Assembly: GCA_004292855.1 (NCBI GenBank)
Contig: RDXN01000042.1
Coordinates: 51,033-115,032, forward strand
Reading direction: 5' to 3'
Source: Cytophagales bacterium
Lineage (GTDB): Bacteria; Bacteroidota; Bacteroidia; Cytophagales; Spirosomataceae
Length of the DNA: 64,000 nucleotides
A model generated the notes under the pieces. The model did not search any database. It was given only the letters and a program-made list of their open reading frames with translations, and was not told the DNA's origin. Below, piece by piece: positions 8,948 through 17,280 of this stretch (within the stretch, counting starts at the first letter, position 1; every line of letters starts with the position of its first letter). A program made the translations under genes and the position numbers.

Positions 8948-9010
8948 CGCGGTTTTCCGAAACCGCGTTTGATAAAAATATTACTCCCATCGCGGTTTTG
9001 GAAAACCGCG
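8946..9010. repeat. Pair of related GCGGTTTT hairpins
   Basis: The first hairpin is AACGCGGTTT (8946-8955) with AAACCGCGTT (8960-8969). The second is CGCGGTTTT (8991-8999) with AAAACCGCG (9002-9010). The two share the stem sequence and fill the gap between two convergent genes. The second runs directly into the stop codon of the hydratase gene on the minus strand. They may serve as transcript ends for both sides. Confidence 0.8.
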
Positions 9011-9823
9011 TTACATCCACCTCGGCTCACGCTTCTCCAGAAAAGCCGCCATGCCTTCTTGTGCATCGGGGGTTTGTTGAATCTGACTGAATTGGTCGTA
9101 CAGATATGCCTGCCACTCCGACCGGGGCAGGCTTTTTAGCTGCCCGTAGGCCCGCAAACCAAATTGCATAGCCGTTGGCGACGATTGTTTAAGCTCATAA
9201 ACGTGCTCGTTCACAGTTGTTTGCAGTTGGTCGACAGGCACCAGATCCGTAACGAGACCGAGGGATAACGCTTGTTTGGCGGTTAAGGTACGCCCGCTCA
9301 GGCACCAGTCCATTACGGCGCGGGGGGGCATGATGTCGATCAGGCTAGCCATCACCTGAAACGGAAACAGACCGCGTTTCACCTCAGGCAAGCCAAACTT
9401 AACCTCTTCTGAGGCAATAACATAGGTGCAGCCTGCTACCAGTAACATGCCACCTGCGAACACGGGTCCGCTCACCTGGGCAATGCAGGGCTTGTGCAGG
9501 TTGGCCATCAGTTCGCCCAGTCGCACAGGGCCAGATGGTTCGGGGACGGTGGCCGTTTCGGTGTTTGCTTCAGTTAAACTCTTTAGATCCATGCCCGCGC
9601 AAAACACGTTGCCCTCTGCCGCCAGCACCACCATCCAGACGCCGGGCGTGTGGTGTGCATACGCCAAGGCAAAAGCCAGTTCGTTGAGTAAGGTTGGATT
9701 GAGCGCGTTTTTTTTGTCGGGCCGATTTAGGCGAATGGTCAGCACATGGTCGGTTTCGGAAACGAGCAGATAACGGAAAGTTGTTTGCGGAAAGGCTTCG
9801 ACTTGTTCGGGGGAGTACAACAT
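9011..9823 (-). CDS. Enoyl-CoA hydratase/isomerase family protein
   Basis: This 270-residue protein belongs to the crotonase superfamily. It has LTIRLNRPDKKNALNP near residue 30, the oxyanion-hole segments (NVFCAGMDLKSL and PCIAQVSGPVFAGGM) and PEVKRGLFPF. Members hydrate or isomerise acyl-CoA thioesters. In canonical hydratases the second segment reads G..GGG; here it is GPVFAGGM, and the usual catalytic glutamates are not all recognisable. The reaction may therefore be isomerase or hydrolase rather than hydratase. It is a single cytoplasmic gene. Confidence 0.8.
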   Translation of the reverse strand: MLYSPEQVEAFPQTTFRYLLVSETDHVLTIRLNRPDKKNALNPTLLNELAFALAYAHHTPGVWMVVLAAEGNVFCAGMDLKSLTEANTETATVPEPSGPVRLGELMANLHKPCIAQVSGPVFAGGMLLVAGCTYVIASEEVKFGLPEVKRGLFPFQVMASLIDIMPPRAVMDWCLSGRTLTAKQALSLGLVTDLVPVDQLQTTVNEHVYELKQSSPTAMQFGLRAYGQLKSLPRSEWQAYLYDQFSQIQQTPDAQEGMAAFLEKREPRWM

Positions 9824-9921
9824 AATCGGAGGATAAGCTAATTATTGTGGTGTAACTATACTAAAACTACCGACTTCGCAGTTGGTTTACTATACAGACT
9901 TTTACACCCCCTTTCTGCATC

Positions 9922-11037
9922 ATGAAATCGTTCTACCTCCTCGCGTTGCTGTGGTTGATGGCTGCTCCTGCGTGGGCTACGCACTTGCTCGGCGGGCAAA
10001 TTCAGGCTCGGAATATATCGGGAAATACCTACGAAATTACGGTTGTTATATTCGGCGACGAAACCTACGGAAGAACGGCCATAGATCAAATGAGTAGCCT
10101 GTTAGTCTGCCTGGGTGATGGTCAGACACTGGACGTTTCGCGACAGTCCAGGATCTTCACTGCTGATCGGGCTGTATCGCTCAACACCTACCGGCTCACC
10201 CATATCTACAACGGGCCGGGTATTTACCGAATCACAACATCGATGAGCAATCGAACGTCAATGGTTGTTAATCTGCAACAAGCTATTGAAACTCCTCTTA
10301 CGTTGTCGACAATGATTCAGGCTACAGGAAATCTCCGAAACAGCACGCCCGTCTTCACACCAACATCGTCGTTTACCCTGATAAGCACCAACCAACGGAC
10401 TGTGCTTGATTTCCGGGCCACTGATTCTGACGGCGACAGTTTGGTCTACACGCTAACTCGCCCCCTCACAACCCCTGCGTCAAGCCCTTGCACTATGCCC
10501 GTTGCTCTGAATGGGTATCGCTATCCCAACGGGGTTTCGCAACGGGGTACGTACAAACTCAATGGCCGCACAGGCGAACTCGTTTGGGATGCACCCACAA
10601 CGTCGGGTCAGTATTCGGCTGCTATTCGTATACAGGAATATCGCAACGGTATAATGATTAGCGAATCCATTGTAGAAACTCTCTTAAAAGTAAACGACAA
10701 AGCCGGTACCCCATCAACCATTCCGCCTTATGAACCGGCTGCCGAGTCGGCCATTGTGCTATCCAACGAACCCGAAGCCGACAATGGACTGTCGCTGACC
10801 GTGTTGCCTAATCCTGTTCAGACTCAATTTGTGGCCCGGCTTCGCGCCAATAAACCCACTACCGCCCGGTTGCAACTACTCGATTTGTCGGGCCGGGTCG
10901 TGGCCGAGGAACCGATGACACGATCCGCCGTTGAGCACGAAAGCATGTTTGAGGCAGGCGATTTACCGTCGGGCGTGTATGTGTTGCGGGCCGAAGTTGG
11001 CGAACGGGTTTTGAGCCGGAAGGTGGTGAAACAGTGA
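9922..11037 (+). CDS. Secreted protein with C-terminal T9SS sorting domain
   Basis: This 371-residue protein has a signal peptide (MKSFYLLALLWLMAAPAWA), then THLLGGQIQAR, a start often seen in Bacteroidota surface and gliding-associated proteins. Beta-rich extracellular domains lie around residues 20-280. The last 80 residues (LTVLPNPVQTQF ... LLDLSGRVV ... GVYVLRAEVGERVLSRKVVKQ) form a type A T9SS C-terminal domain, which directs export across the outer membrane. No enzymatic motif is seen, so an adhesive or structural role is only a guess. The stop codon abuts the convergent murF stop with no gap. Confidence 0.75.
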   Translation: MKSFYLLALLWLMAAPAWATHLLGGQIQARNISGNTYEITVVIFGDETYGRTAIDQMSSLLVCLGDGQTLDVSRQSRIFTADRAVSLNTYRLTHIYNGPGIYRITTSMSNRTSMVVNLQQAIETPLTLSTMIQATGNLRNSTPVFTPTSSFTLISTNQRTVLDFRATDSDGDSLVYTLTRPLTTPASSPCTMPVALNGYRYPNGVSQRGTYKLNGRTGELVWDAPTTSGQYSAAIRIQEYRNGIMISESIVETLLKVNDKAGTPSTIPPYEPAAESAIVLSNEPEADNGLSLTVLPNPVQTQFVARLRANKPTTARLQLLDLSGRVVAEEPMTRSAVEHESMFEAGDLPSGVYVLRAEVGERVLSRKVVKQ

Positions 11038-12342
11038 TCAAATAAACGGCACGACTGTCTCCAGTTTCATGCCGCGCGATCCTTTAATCAGGATGTGCGT
11101 GTTCTGCATGGGATGGTCGATAATCCAGTTGTGGAGCGAAAACTTATCCGGGAAGTAATACGCTCGGGGCAGGTGTTCGAGGGCATATTTCATGTCTTTG
11201 CCGGACAGAATCACCACGTCGAAATTGCCCTGCGCCACCAGTTCCCCCAAAGCCTCGTGTTCGGCGGGTGAGTCGTCGCCGAGTTCGTACATATCGCCCA
11301 AAATCACCAGTTTGCGCTGGGCGGGTTGCTGCATAAACTGTTGAATGGCAGCCGCCATCGAACTGGGGTTAGCGTTGTAGGCATCGAGCAAAATCGTATT
11401 GGTGCCTTTTGTAACGACCTGCGAGCGGTTATTAGTCGGGTTATAATCGGCAATGGCGTGGTGAGCCTCGTCGGTTTCGACGCCGAAATGCTCGCCAATG
11501 GCCAACGCAGCCGCCATGTTCATGAAGTTGTAACGACCCGGCAAATGGGTCGTGACCTCGCGCCCCTCGGCGCGGTCCGGCGTTCCGGTTCGGTACACGA
11601 CCACCGGCGACTCCGACAGCAGTTCGGGCTGGTTATTTTCCAGATAGAACACAGCATTTCCAAATCCCTGTCGTTGGCGGTACATGTCCATTAGCACTGG
11701 GTCGCTCGCGTTCACGAACACGGTTCCGCCCGTTCGGGCCAGATAATCGTACAATTCGCCCTTGCCGATGCGGACCCCCTCAATACCTCCGAACCCTTCC
11801 AGGTGCGCCTTGCCGACGTTTGTAATCAGGCCGTGCGTGGGCTGGCAAATGCTGCTCAACAGGGCGATTTCCTGTTGATGGTTTGCCCCCATTTCGACCA
11901 CTGCCAGTTCGTGTTGCTCATTGAGCGACAGCACCGTGAGTGGTACGCCGATGTGATTGTTCAGGTTGCCTTGCGTGGCGTACAGGGCATATTTCTTGCT
12001 CAAAACGCCCGCAATCAGCTCTTTGGTGGTGGTTTTGCCGTTGGAGCCGGTCAGCCCGACAACGGGAATGGTAAGCGTTTGGCGGTGATGCCGGGCTAAA
12101 TCCTGCAAGGCCGTCAGTCCATCGGCTACGAGCAGGCATCGCGGGTCCTGAGCGGCCACGGCGGGGTCGTCGACAACGGCGTAGCGGGCACCTTTCGTGA
12201 GGGCGTCGAGCGCGAAGCTGTTGGCGTTGAACGAAGGGCCTCTGAGAGCCACAAACAGGCAATCGGGCGTGATGCTTCGAGTGTCGGTTGAGACGCCAGT
12301 GCATTCGAGGAATTTTTTATATAAGTCGGGGATTGCGATCAT
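11038..12342 (-). CDS. murF: UDP-N-acetylmuramoyl-tripeptide--D-alanyl-D-alanine ligase
   Basis: This 434-residue Mur ligase adds D-Ala-D-Ala to the UDP-MurNAc-tripeptide in the cytoplasm, the last soluble step of peptidoglycan precursor synthesis. The ATP-binding loop GLTGSNGKTTTKE lies near residue 100, with the central-domain motif AVVEMGANHQQEI and a C-terminal YNANPSSM. The N-terminal MurF uridine-binding domain contains STDTRSITPDCLFVALRG. Length is typical. It is outside the usual dcw cluster, which is common in this group. It is transcribed convergently with the upstream-numbered T9SS gene. Confidence 0.95.
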   Translation of the reverse strand: MIAIPDLYKKFLECTGVSTDTRSITPDCLFVALRGPSFNANSFALDALTKGARYAVVDDPAVAAQDPRCLLVADGLTALQDLARHHRQTLTIPVVGLTGSNGKTTTKELIAGVLSKKYALYATQGNLNNHIGVPLTVLSLNEQHELAVVEMGANHQQEIALLSSICQPTHGLITNVGKAHLEGFGGIEGVRIGKGELYDYLARTGGTVFVNASDPVLMDMYRQRQGFGNAVFYLENNQPELLSESPVVVYRTGTPDRAEGREVTTHLPGRYNFMNMAAALAIGEHFGVETDEAHHAIADYNPTNNRSQVVTKGTNTILLDAYNANPSSMAAAIQQFMQQPAQRKLVILGDMYELGDDSPAEHEALGELVAQGNFDVVILSGKDMKYALEHLPRAYYFPDKFSLHNWIIDHPMQNTHILIKGSRGMKLETVVPFI

Positions 12343-12350
12343 GGTTTCTG

Positions 12351-12443
12351 TGTACAGCGGAATGGTATTCCGCTGGGCCGCAAGGCCAATTTTCTACGGA
12401 TTTCTCGGCCTTTCGGCCCAGCGGAATACCATTCCGCTGTACA
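12351..12443. repeat. REPIN-like double palindrome (about 37-bp arms)
   Basis: The bases 12351-12387 are inverted at 12407-12443 with a single mismatch and a 19-base spacer. Each arm is itself a hairpin, GCGGAAT-GGT-ATTCCGC. This two-hairpins-in-inversion design is the one seen in REPIN elements. It lies between the divergent murF and FG-GAP genes, so it also forms part of both upstream regions. The same ACC/GGT-looped core recurs at 53895-54006. Confidence 0.85.
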
Positions 12444-12492
12444 AAATAACGCTAAACCAGCGTTAAGATACTGAACTTGTGATGCTCGACTT

Positions 12493-14703
12493 GTGACTCT
12501 CTGCTTTCGTCTCTCTGTACTTCTTTTTCTCTTACCGCTGCTTTCGCTCGCGCAAAGATATTCGTTTCGGTATGACCAACGACCGTCGGCAATGGTTTCG
12601 GGTAAAACCCTGCCCAACGCCTTTGCAGGGGGGCTGAACGCCTGCCAGTTCTCCAAGATGCGCCTGAACGACGACACCCGTGACGATATGGTGGTGTTCG
12701 ACCGAGCAACCTCCAAAGTAAGCACGTTTGTAGCCCAAGCCGATGGCTCCTACCGCTACGATCCCAGCTACGAAACGGCTTTCCCCAACCCCTACAACTG
12801 GATGCTGCTGGTCGATTTCGACGCCGACGGTCGGCGCGATTTGTTTACGGCGGCAACGGCGGGTATGCGGGTTTTCCGTAACACCTCGTCGGGTGGGAAG
12901 GTCAGTTTTCAGTTGGTGGCCGACCCGCTCATGGTCGAAGGTTTCAGTGGTCGGCAAGCTCTCTACGCTGGTCCAACCGATTTGCCCGCCATTTCGGATC
13001 TTGACAACGACGGCGATATCGACATTATCGGGGCCGAAGTGTTTGGCCGAAATCCCATTTACTACCAAAATCTTAGCCGTGACAAGAACCCAAACAGTGC
13101 TGCGCCCGGACTGGATTTCAAGCGTAACGGCGACTGTTGGGGTAATTTCTTCATCAACGACTGCGAAGATTTTACGTTTGGGATCAATTGTCAGGGTGGA
13201 GGGCGTATTGCTACACCCGCTGGGGCAACCGGCTCGGCACGCCCGGCCCATTCCGGCCTTGCGTTCACCCTTGCCGATACCGACGGCGACAATCGCAAAG
13301 ACCTGTTTGTGGGTCATGTGGGGTGTCTGAATCTGACGCGGGCGCGCAATGCGGGTACGAATAACGAACGGGCCAACTTCACCTCAGTCGATACGAAGTT
13401 TCCGGCCAACGACCCCATCAATATGCCCTCGTTTCCTGCCGTGTTCGTGGAGGATGTCGATGGCGACGGAATCCGCGACTTGCTGGCCTCGCCCAACGAT
13501 GCGGCCCGGGGCTTGGCCGACTATCGGGCTACTAACTGGTTTTACCGCAACACGGGCACCAACGCAGCTCCCAATTACCAACTCGTCCAGAAAAACTTTT
13601 TGCAGGATGGCATGCTCGACCTGGGCGAGAACGCTGTCCCAGCCTTGGGCGATCTGGATGGCGATGGCGACGCCGACCTGCTCGTGGGTCATTACGGCAC
13701 ATCCACGGCCAATGGTGCCCGTGCGGGTTTGTGGTATTTCGAAAACAAAGGCACCCCCACCGACCCTGCCTTCGACCTCATTACGACCGATTACCTGAGC
13801 ATCGCCCAATCGCTAACCGCAACCAACACCCATCCGCAACTGATTGACGTCGACGGAAACCAATCGCTCGATTTGGTGCTCACCGCACAAACAGGCCGGA
13901 ACGTGCAGGTCCGGGTGCTGCTGAATCAGGCCCCCCGTGGAACAGCCGCCCGATTCAGCCTTGCCGAAGCCAAACTACTCACAATACCTAAATTTCTGTC
14001 GGGCGATAAGTTGACACTAACCGATGTTGAGCGCGACGGGCTGATCGACGCACTCGTAGGCAGTCAGGACGGCTCTGTGCTGTATCATCGGAACACGGGC
14101 ACGACTACCAATCCGCAATTCACGCAGCAGAATGCCGAATTTGGCGGTTTCAGGGAGGACCCCGTTTTACGTGCCCGTTCGCTGGCCGTGGTCGACCTGA
14201 ATGGTGACCAACGCCCCGAACTCGTGGTGGGTGGCCAGTATGGAAGCCTTTTGCTCTACCGTTTTCCCGACAAACCCGATCAACCTGCTACCCTGCTCGA
14301 TTCGCTCAAAACCTTGAACCCAGCCGGTTGGGGCTTATCGGTCTCGGCTGCCGACCTCGATGGCGATGGCCTGCCCGACCTCATGCTGGGCACCGTAGCC
14401 GGGGGCATTCGGTTCGTAAAAAACACATCGGAGAAAGTGATTGTCACGGCCACCGAACCTGACGAGAGCACTACGCCCTGGGTTTTCCCAAACCCCACCG
14501 ACCGCTTCGTCACAGTTCGCCCCCCATTCGACGGGCAAGCCGAGATCCTCAACCTGTCGGGGCAGGTCGTGCAGGCGGGCACCTGGGTCCGCGCCCACAA
14601 CGAAACCAAACTCGATCTGGGCGGGCTGGACGATGGCACGTATCTGATTCGCGTGACGGGGCAGTCGAGCATGCGGGTGCAGAAGATTGTTCTTTGGAAG
14701 TAA
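12493..14703 (+). CDS. FG-GAP/VCBS repeat surface protein with T9SS sorting domain
   Basis: This 736-residue secreted protein appears to start at a GTG and has a hydrophobic signal peptide (LSVLLFLLPLLSLAQ). Most of the length is a run of FG-GAP/VCBS repeats, which build a beta-propeller and bind calcium through DxDxDG loops: DLDNDGDIDI, DTDGDNRKDLF, DVDGDGIRDLL, DLDGDGDADLL and DLDGDGLPDLM. The C-terminal 80 residues (WVFPNPTDRF ... LSGQVVQAG ... GTYLIRVTG) are a type A T9SS sorting domain. It is probably anchored at or released from the cell surface. The ligand is unknown. Confidence 0.82.
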   Translation: MTLCFRLSVLLFLLPLLSLAQRYSFRYDQRPSAMVSGKTLPNAFAGGLNACQFSKMRLNDDTRDDMVVFDRATSKVSTFVAQADGSYRYDPSYETAFPNPYNWMLLVDFDADGRRDLFTAATAGMRVFRNTSSGGKVSFQLVADPLMVEGFSGRQALYAGPTDLPAISDLDNDGDIDIIGAEVFGRNPIYYQNLSRDKNPNSAAPGLDFKRNGDCWGNFFINDCEDFTFGINCQGGGRIATPAGATGSARPAHSGLAFTLADTDGDNRKDLFVGHVGCLNLTRARNAGTNNERANFTSVDTKFPANDPINMPSFPAVFVEDVDGDGIRDLLASPNDAARGLADYRATNWFYRNTGTNAAPNYQLVQKNFLQDGMLDLGENAVPALGDLDGDGDADLLVGHYGTSTANGARAGLWYFENKGTPTDPAFDLITTDYLSIAQSLTATNTHPQLIDVDGNQSLDLVLTAQTGRNVQVRVLLNQAPRGTAARFSLAEAKLLTIPKFLSGDKLTLTDVERDGLIDALVGSQDGSVLYHRNTGTTTNPQFTQQNAEFGGFREDPVLRARSLAVVDLNGDQRPELVVGGQYGSLLLYRFPDKPDQPATLLDSLKTLNPAGWGLSVSAADLDGDGLPDLMLGTVAGGIRFVKNTSEKVIVTATEPDESTTPWVFPNPTDRFVTVRPPFDGQAEILNLSGQVVQAGTWVRAHNETKLDLGGLDDGTYLIRVTGQSSMRVQKIVLWK

Positions 14704-14717
14704 ACCCATTACCTTTG
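14687..14717 (+). promoter_or_regulatory. Promoter of the TPP-riboswitch transcript
   Basis: TACCTTTG (14710-14717) is a perfect TAnnTTTG -7 element, preceded 20 bases upstream by TTG (14687-14689) as a -33 element. The predicted start, near 14723, is just ahead of the riboswitch. Confidence 0.7.
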
Positions 14718-14735
14718 CATCGCTAATCTTTTAAA

Positions 14736-14811
14736 AGGGGTGCCCTAAAACAACGGGCTGAGATTATACCCATTGAACCTGTACACGGGTAATGCCGCAG
14801 CAGGGAACGCG
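14736..14811 (+). ncRNA. TPP riboswitch (THI element)
   Basis: The conserved thiamine-pyrophosphate aptamer is plain: GGGGTGCCC (from 14737), GGGCTGAGATTATACCC (14755 on), GAACCTG, GGGTAATGCC and GCAGGGAACGC (to 14810). In bacteria this RNA binds TPP and shuts off thiamine genes. Here it ends one base before the ATG of the TonB receptor at 14812, with no room for a separate terminator. Control is therefore most likely at translation start, by hiding the ribosome site. THI elements ahead of outer-membrane receptors are known in Bacteroidota, so the receptor is probably for thiamine or a derivative. Confidence 0.95.
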
Positions 14812-17220
14812 ATGAAAACACAAACATACCGTTATGCCCTCAGCTTCGCGCTGTGGGTACTCAGTTTGGCCGCTATGGCCCAAACTGCCACGCTCGCCGG
14901 CCTTGTCCGCGACAGTGAAAGTCCATTGCCGGGTGCGGCAATCACGCTCGAAGGCACGTTTCGCGGTACAGCCGCCGATGCCGCAGGACGCTACCAACTG
15001 ACCAACATAAGTCCCGGCAGCTACACCGTCCGAATCGCCCTGTTAGGATACGAAGCCCAAACAAAAACGGTCACGATTTCGGGCAATACAACGCTCGACG
15101 TGACGCTTGAAAAGACTGCCGTGGTAGTCGACGAGGTAGTGGTAAGCGCGACGCGAGCCAACGATAAATCGGCTATCGCCTTTACGACCGTAACGGCTCC
15201 CGAACTGCGTAAACTGAACTTGGGGCAGGACTTGCCTATCCTGCTCAACTTCACGCCCTCGGTTGTGACTACGTCGGATGCAGGCGCGGGCGTGGGCTAC
15301 ACGGGCATCCGCATCCGTGGGTCAGATGCCACACGGGTAAACGTCACGCTCAACGGTATTCCCTACAACGACGCTGAATCGCAGGGGACGTTTTGGGTAA
15401 ATATGCCCGATTTTGCCTCATCGGTGAGTAGTATACAACTTCAGCGCGGAGTAGGCACGAGCACCAACGGGGCGGGCGCGTTCGGGGCCACGCTCAACGT
15501 GCAGACCAACGCCTTACAACGCGAACCCTACGCCGAGGTGAACCTATCGGGTGGGTCGTTCAACACGCGCAAGGCGAATGTGCTGGCCGGGTCGGGCCTG
15601 CTGCGTAACCATTGGGTGGTCGATGCGCGGCTTTCGACCATCAAATCAGATGGGTTCATTGACCGGGCGTTTTCGGACCTGAAATCGTTCTATCTGTCGG
15701 GTGGGTATTACGGCAAGAAAAGTTACGTCCGGCTGAACGTGTTTTCGGGGCAGCAGCAAACCTATCAGGCCTGGTATGGCGTGCCCGAAAACCTGCTGGC
15801 AACCAACCGCCGATTCAATCCGTTAACCTACGACAACGAAACCGACAACTACCAACAAGATCAGTATCAGTTGGTTTCGTCGTACGAAATAAGCCGGAAG
15901 TGGCGACTGAATGCCTCAGCTTTTTACACCAAAGGACGCGGCTACTACGAGCAATTCCGGGAAAATGACGAACTTCAAAAATACGCAATTCCCTCCATCA
16001 CCATAAAAGACTCGACCGGGTCGCGCACGACCATTACCCGCTCAGACCTGATTCGCCGTCGCTGGTTGGACAACGACTTTTTTGGGGGTATTTTTTCGCT
16101 CGACTACACCGGCTTCGGGAAGTTGACGGGCAACATCGGCGGGGGCTGGAATCAGTACCAGGGCACCCATTTTGGTGAGGTGATCTGGGCACGGTTTGCG
16201 GGCACGAGCAACATCCGCGACCGGTATTACGACAACGACGCCACCAAAACCGATGTTAACGTCTATGCCAAAGCGTTTTACCAGTTTTCGCCCCGCCTAA
16301 CAGGCTTTGGCGATTTGCAACTCCGCACGGTCAACTACACCTTCCTGGGCTTCGATAACAGCCTGACTAACGTTGAACAGTCGGCTAGCCTGGCGTTCTT
16401 CAATCCCAAAGCGGGCCTAACCTACGTCCTCAACGACCGTAGCACCTTCTATGCCTCGTTTGCCGTGGGAAATAAGGAACCCAACCGCGACGATTTCACC
16501 CAATCGACCCCCGCGAGCCGCCCCCGCCCCGAACGCCTGTACGACTGGGAGGCAGGCTACAAGCTCCGCCAACAACGGTTGTCCTTCACGGCCAACGCCT
16601 ATTACATGGATTACCGCGATCAGTTGGTGTTATCGGGCCGGATCAACGACGTAGGGGCCTATAACCGGGTAAACGTGCCCCGGAGTTACCGGGCTGGTCT
16701 GGAACTGGAAGCAGCCATGCAGTTAACAAAAGCACTGCGCTGGAACGTCAACGCGACTTTCAGCCGCAACAAAATCGAGAGCTTCACGGAGTACCTCGAC
16801 AATTTCGATACGGGCGAGCAGGATACCCGGCAATACAGCCAAACCGACATCTCATTTTCGCCCAACCAGATTTTTGGCTCGCAACTGACTTACACGCTCG
16901 TTAAGGGCTTCGACGTGTCGCTGCTCTCGAAATACGTAGGCAAGCAGTACATCGACAACACGTCCAACGAAACCCGTAAGCTAAATCCGTATTTCGTAAA
17001 TGACATCCGGCTGGCTTATGTCTGGAAGCCAACGGCTCGGCGCACCGAATTTGCGGAAGAAATCAGCCTGACACTCCTGCTCAATAACGTCCTGAATGAG
17101 TTATACGAGTCGAACGGCTACACCTACGCCTACGTATCGGAGGGGAAAGTGCTGGCCGACAACAGCCTTTTCCCGCAAGCTGGACGGAACATATTGGTAG
17201 GGTTACGCGTGCGGTTTTAG
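14812..17220 (+). CDS. TonB-dependent outer-membrane receptor, probably for thiamine compounds
   Basis: This 802-residue outer-membrane transporter starts at the ATG at 14812; a longer in-frame version would translate the riboswitch. It has a signal peptide (MKTQTYRYALSFALWVLSLAAMA), a carboxypeptidase-regulatory-like beta-sandwich (about 27-110) and a TonB plug (about 120-235: GVGYTGIRIRGSDATRVNVT, QSRGVG-type loop). A 22-strand-type barrel follows, ending in VGLRVRF with a terminal Phe. It imports substrates using TonB-ExbBD energy. Thiamine or its precursors/phosphates are inferred from the TPP riboswitch directly upstream. No cytoplasmic thiamine gene follows; the next feature is a terminator. 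Confidence 0.9.
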   Translation: MKTQTYRYALSFALWVLSLAAMAQTATLAGLVRDSESPLPGAAITLEGTFRGTAADAAGRYQLTNISPGSYTVRIALLGYEAQTKTVTISGNTTLDVTLEKTAVVVDEVVVSATRANDKSAIAFTTVTAPELRKLNLGQDLPILLNFTPSVVTTSDAGAGVGYTGIRIRGSDATRVNVTLNGIPYNDAESQGTFWVNMPDFASSVSSIQLQRGVGTSTNGAGAFGATLNVQTNALQREPYAEVNLSGGSFNTRKANVLAGSGLLRNHWVVDARLSTIKSDGFIDRAFSDLKSFYLSGGYYGKKSYVRLNVFSGQQQTYQAWYGVPENLLATNRRFNPLTYDNETDNYQQDQYQLVSSYEISRKWRLNASAFYTKGRGYYEQFRENDELQKYAIPSITIKDSTGSRTTITRSDLIRRRWLDNDFFGGIFSLDYTGFGKLTGNIGGGWNQYQGTHFGEVIWARFAGTSNIRDRYYDNDATKTDVNVYAKAFYQFSPRLTGFGDLQLRTVNYTFLGFDNSLTNVEQSASLAFFNPKAGLTYVLNDRSTFYASFAVGNKEPNRDDFTQSTPASRPRPERLYDWEAGYKLRQQRLSFTANAYYMDYRDQLVLSGRINDVGAYNRVNVPRSYRAGLELEAAMQLTKALRWNVNATFSRNKIESFTEYLDNFDTGEQDTRQYSQTDISFSPNQIFGSQLTYTLVKGFDVSLLSKYVGKQYIDNTSNETRKLNPYFVNDIRLAYVWKPTARRTEFAEEISLTLLLNNVLNELYESNGYTYAYVSEGKVLADNSLFPQAGRNILVGLRVRF

Positions 17221-17238
17221 AAACCTGATCATATAGAA

Positions 17239-17271
17239 ACAAAAAAGCCACTGATTATCAGCGGCTTTTTT
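17239..17271. terminator. Bidirectional Rho-independent terminator
   Basis: AAAAAAGCC-A-CTGAT (17241-17255) faces ATCAG-C-GGCTTTTTT (17257-17271). The A tract on one side and T tract on the other allow termination of both the TonB receptor (plus) and the tRNA-Leu transcript (minus). Confidence 0.85.
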
Positions 17272-17280
17272 GTTTCTCCG

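Noticed and set aside
14773..14811. Longer N-terminus of the riboswitch-controlled receptor
   Set aside because: It would translate the TPP aptamer, and the signal peptide starts at the ATG at 14812.
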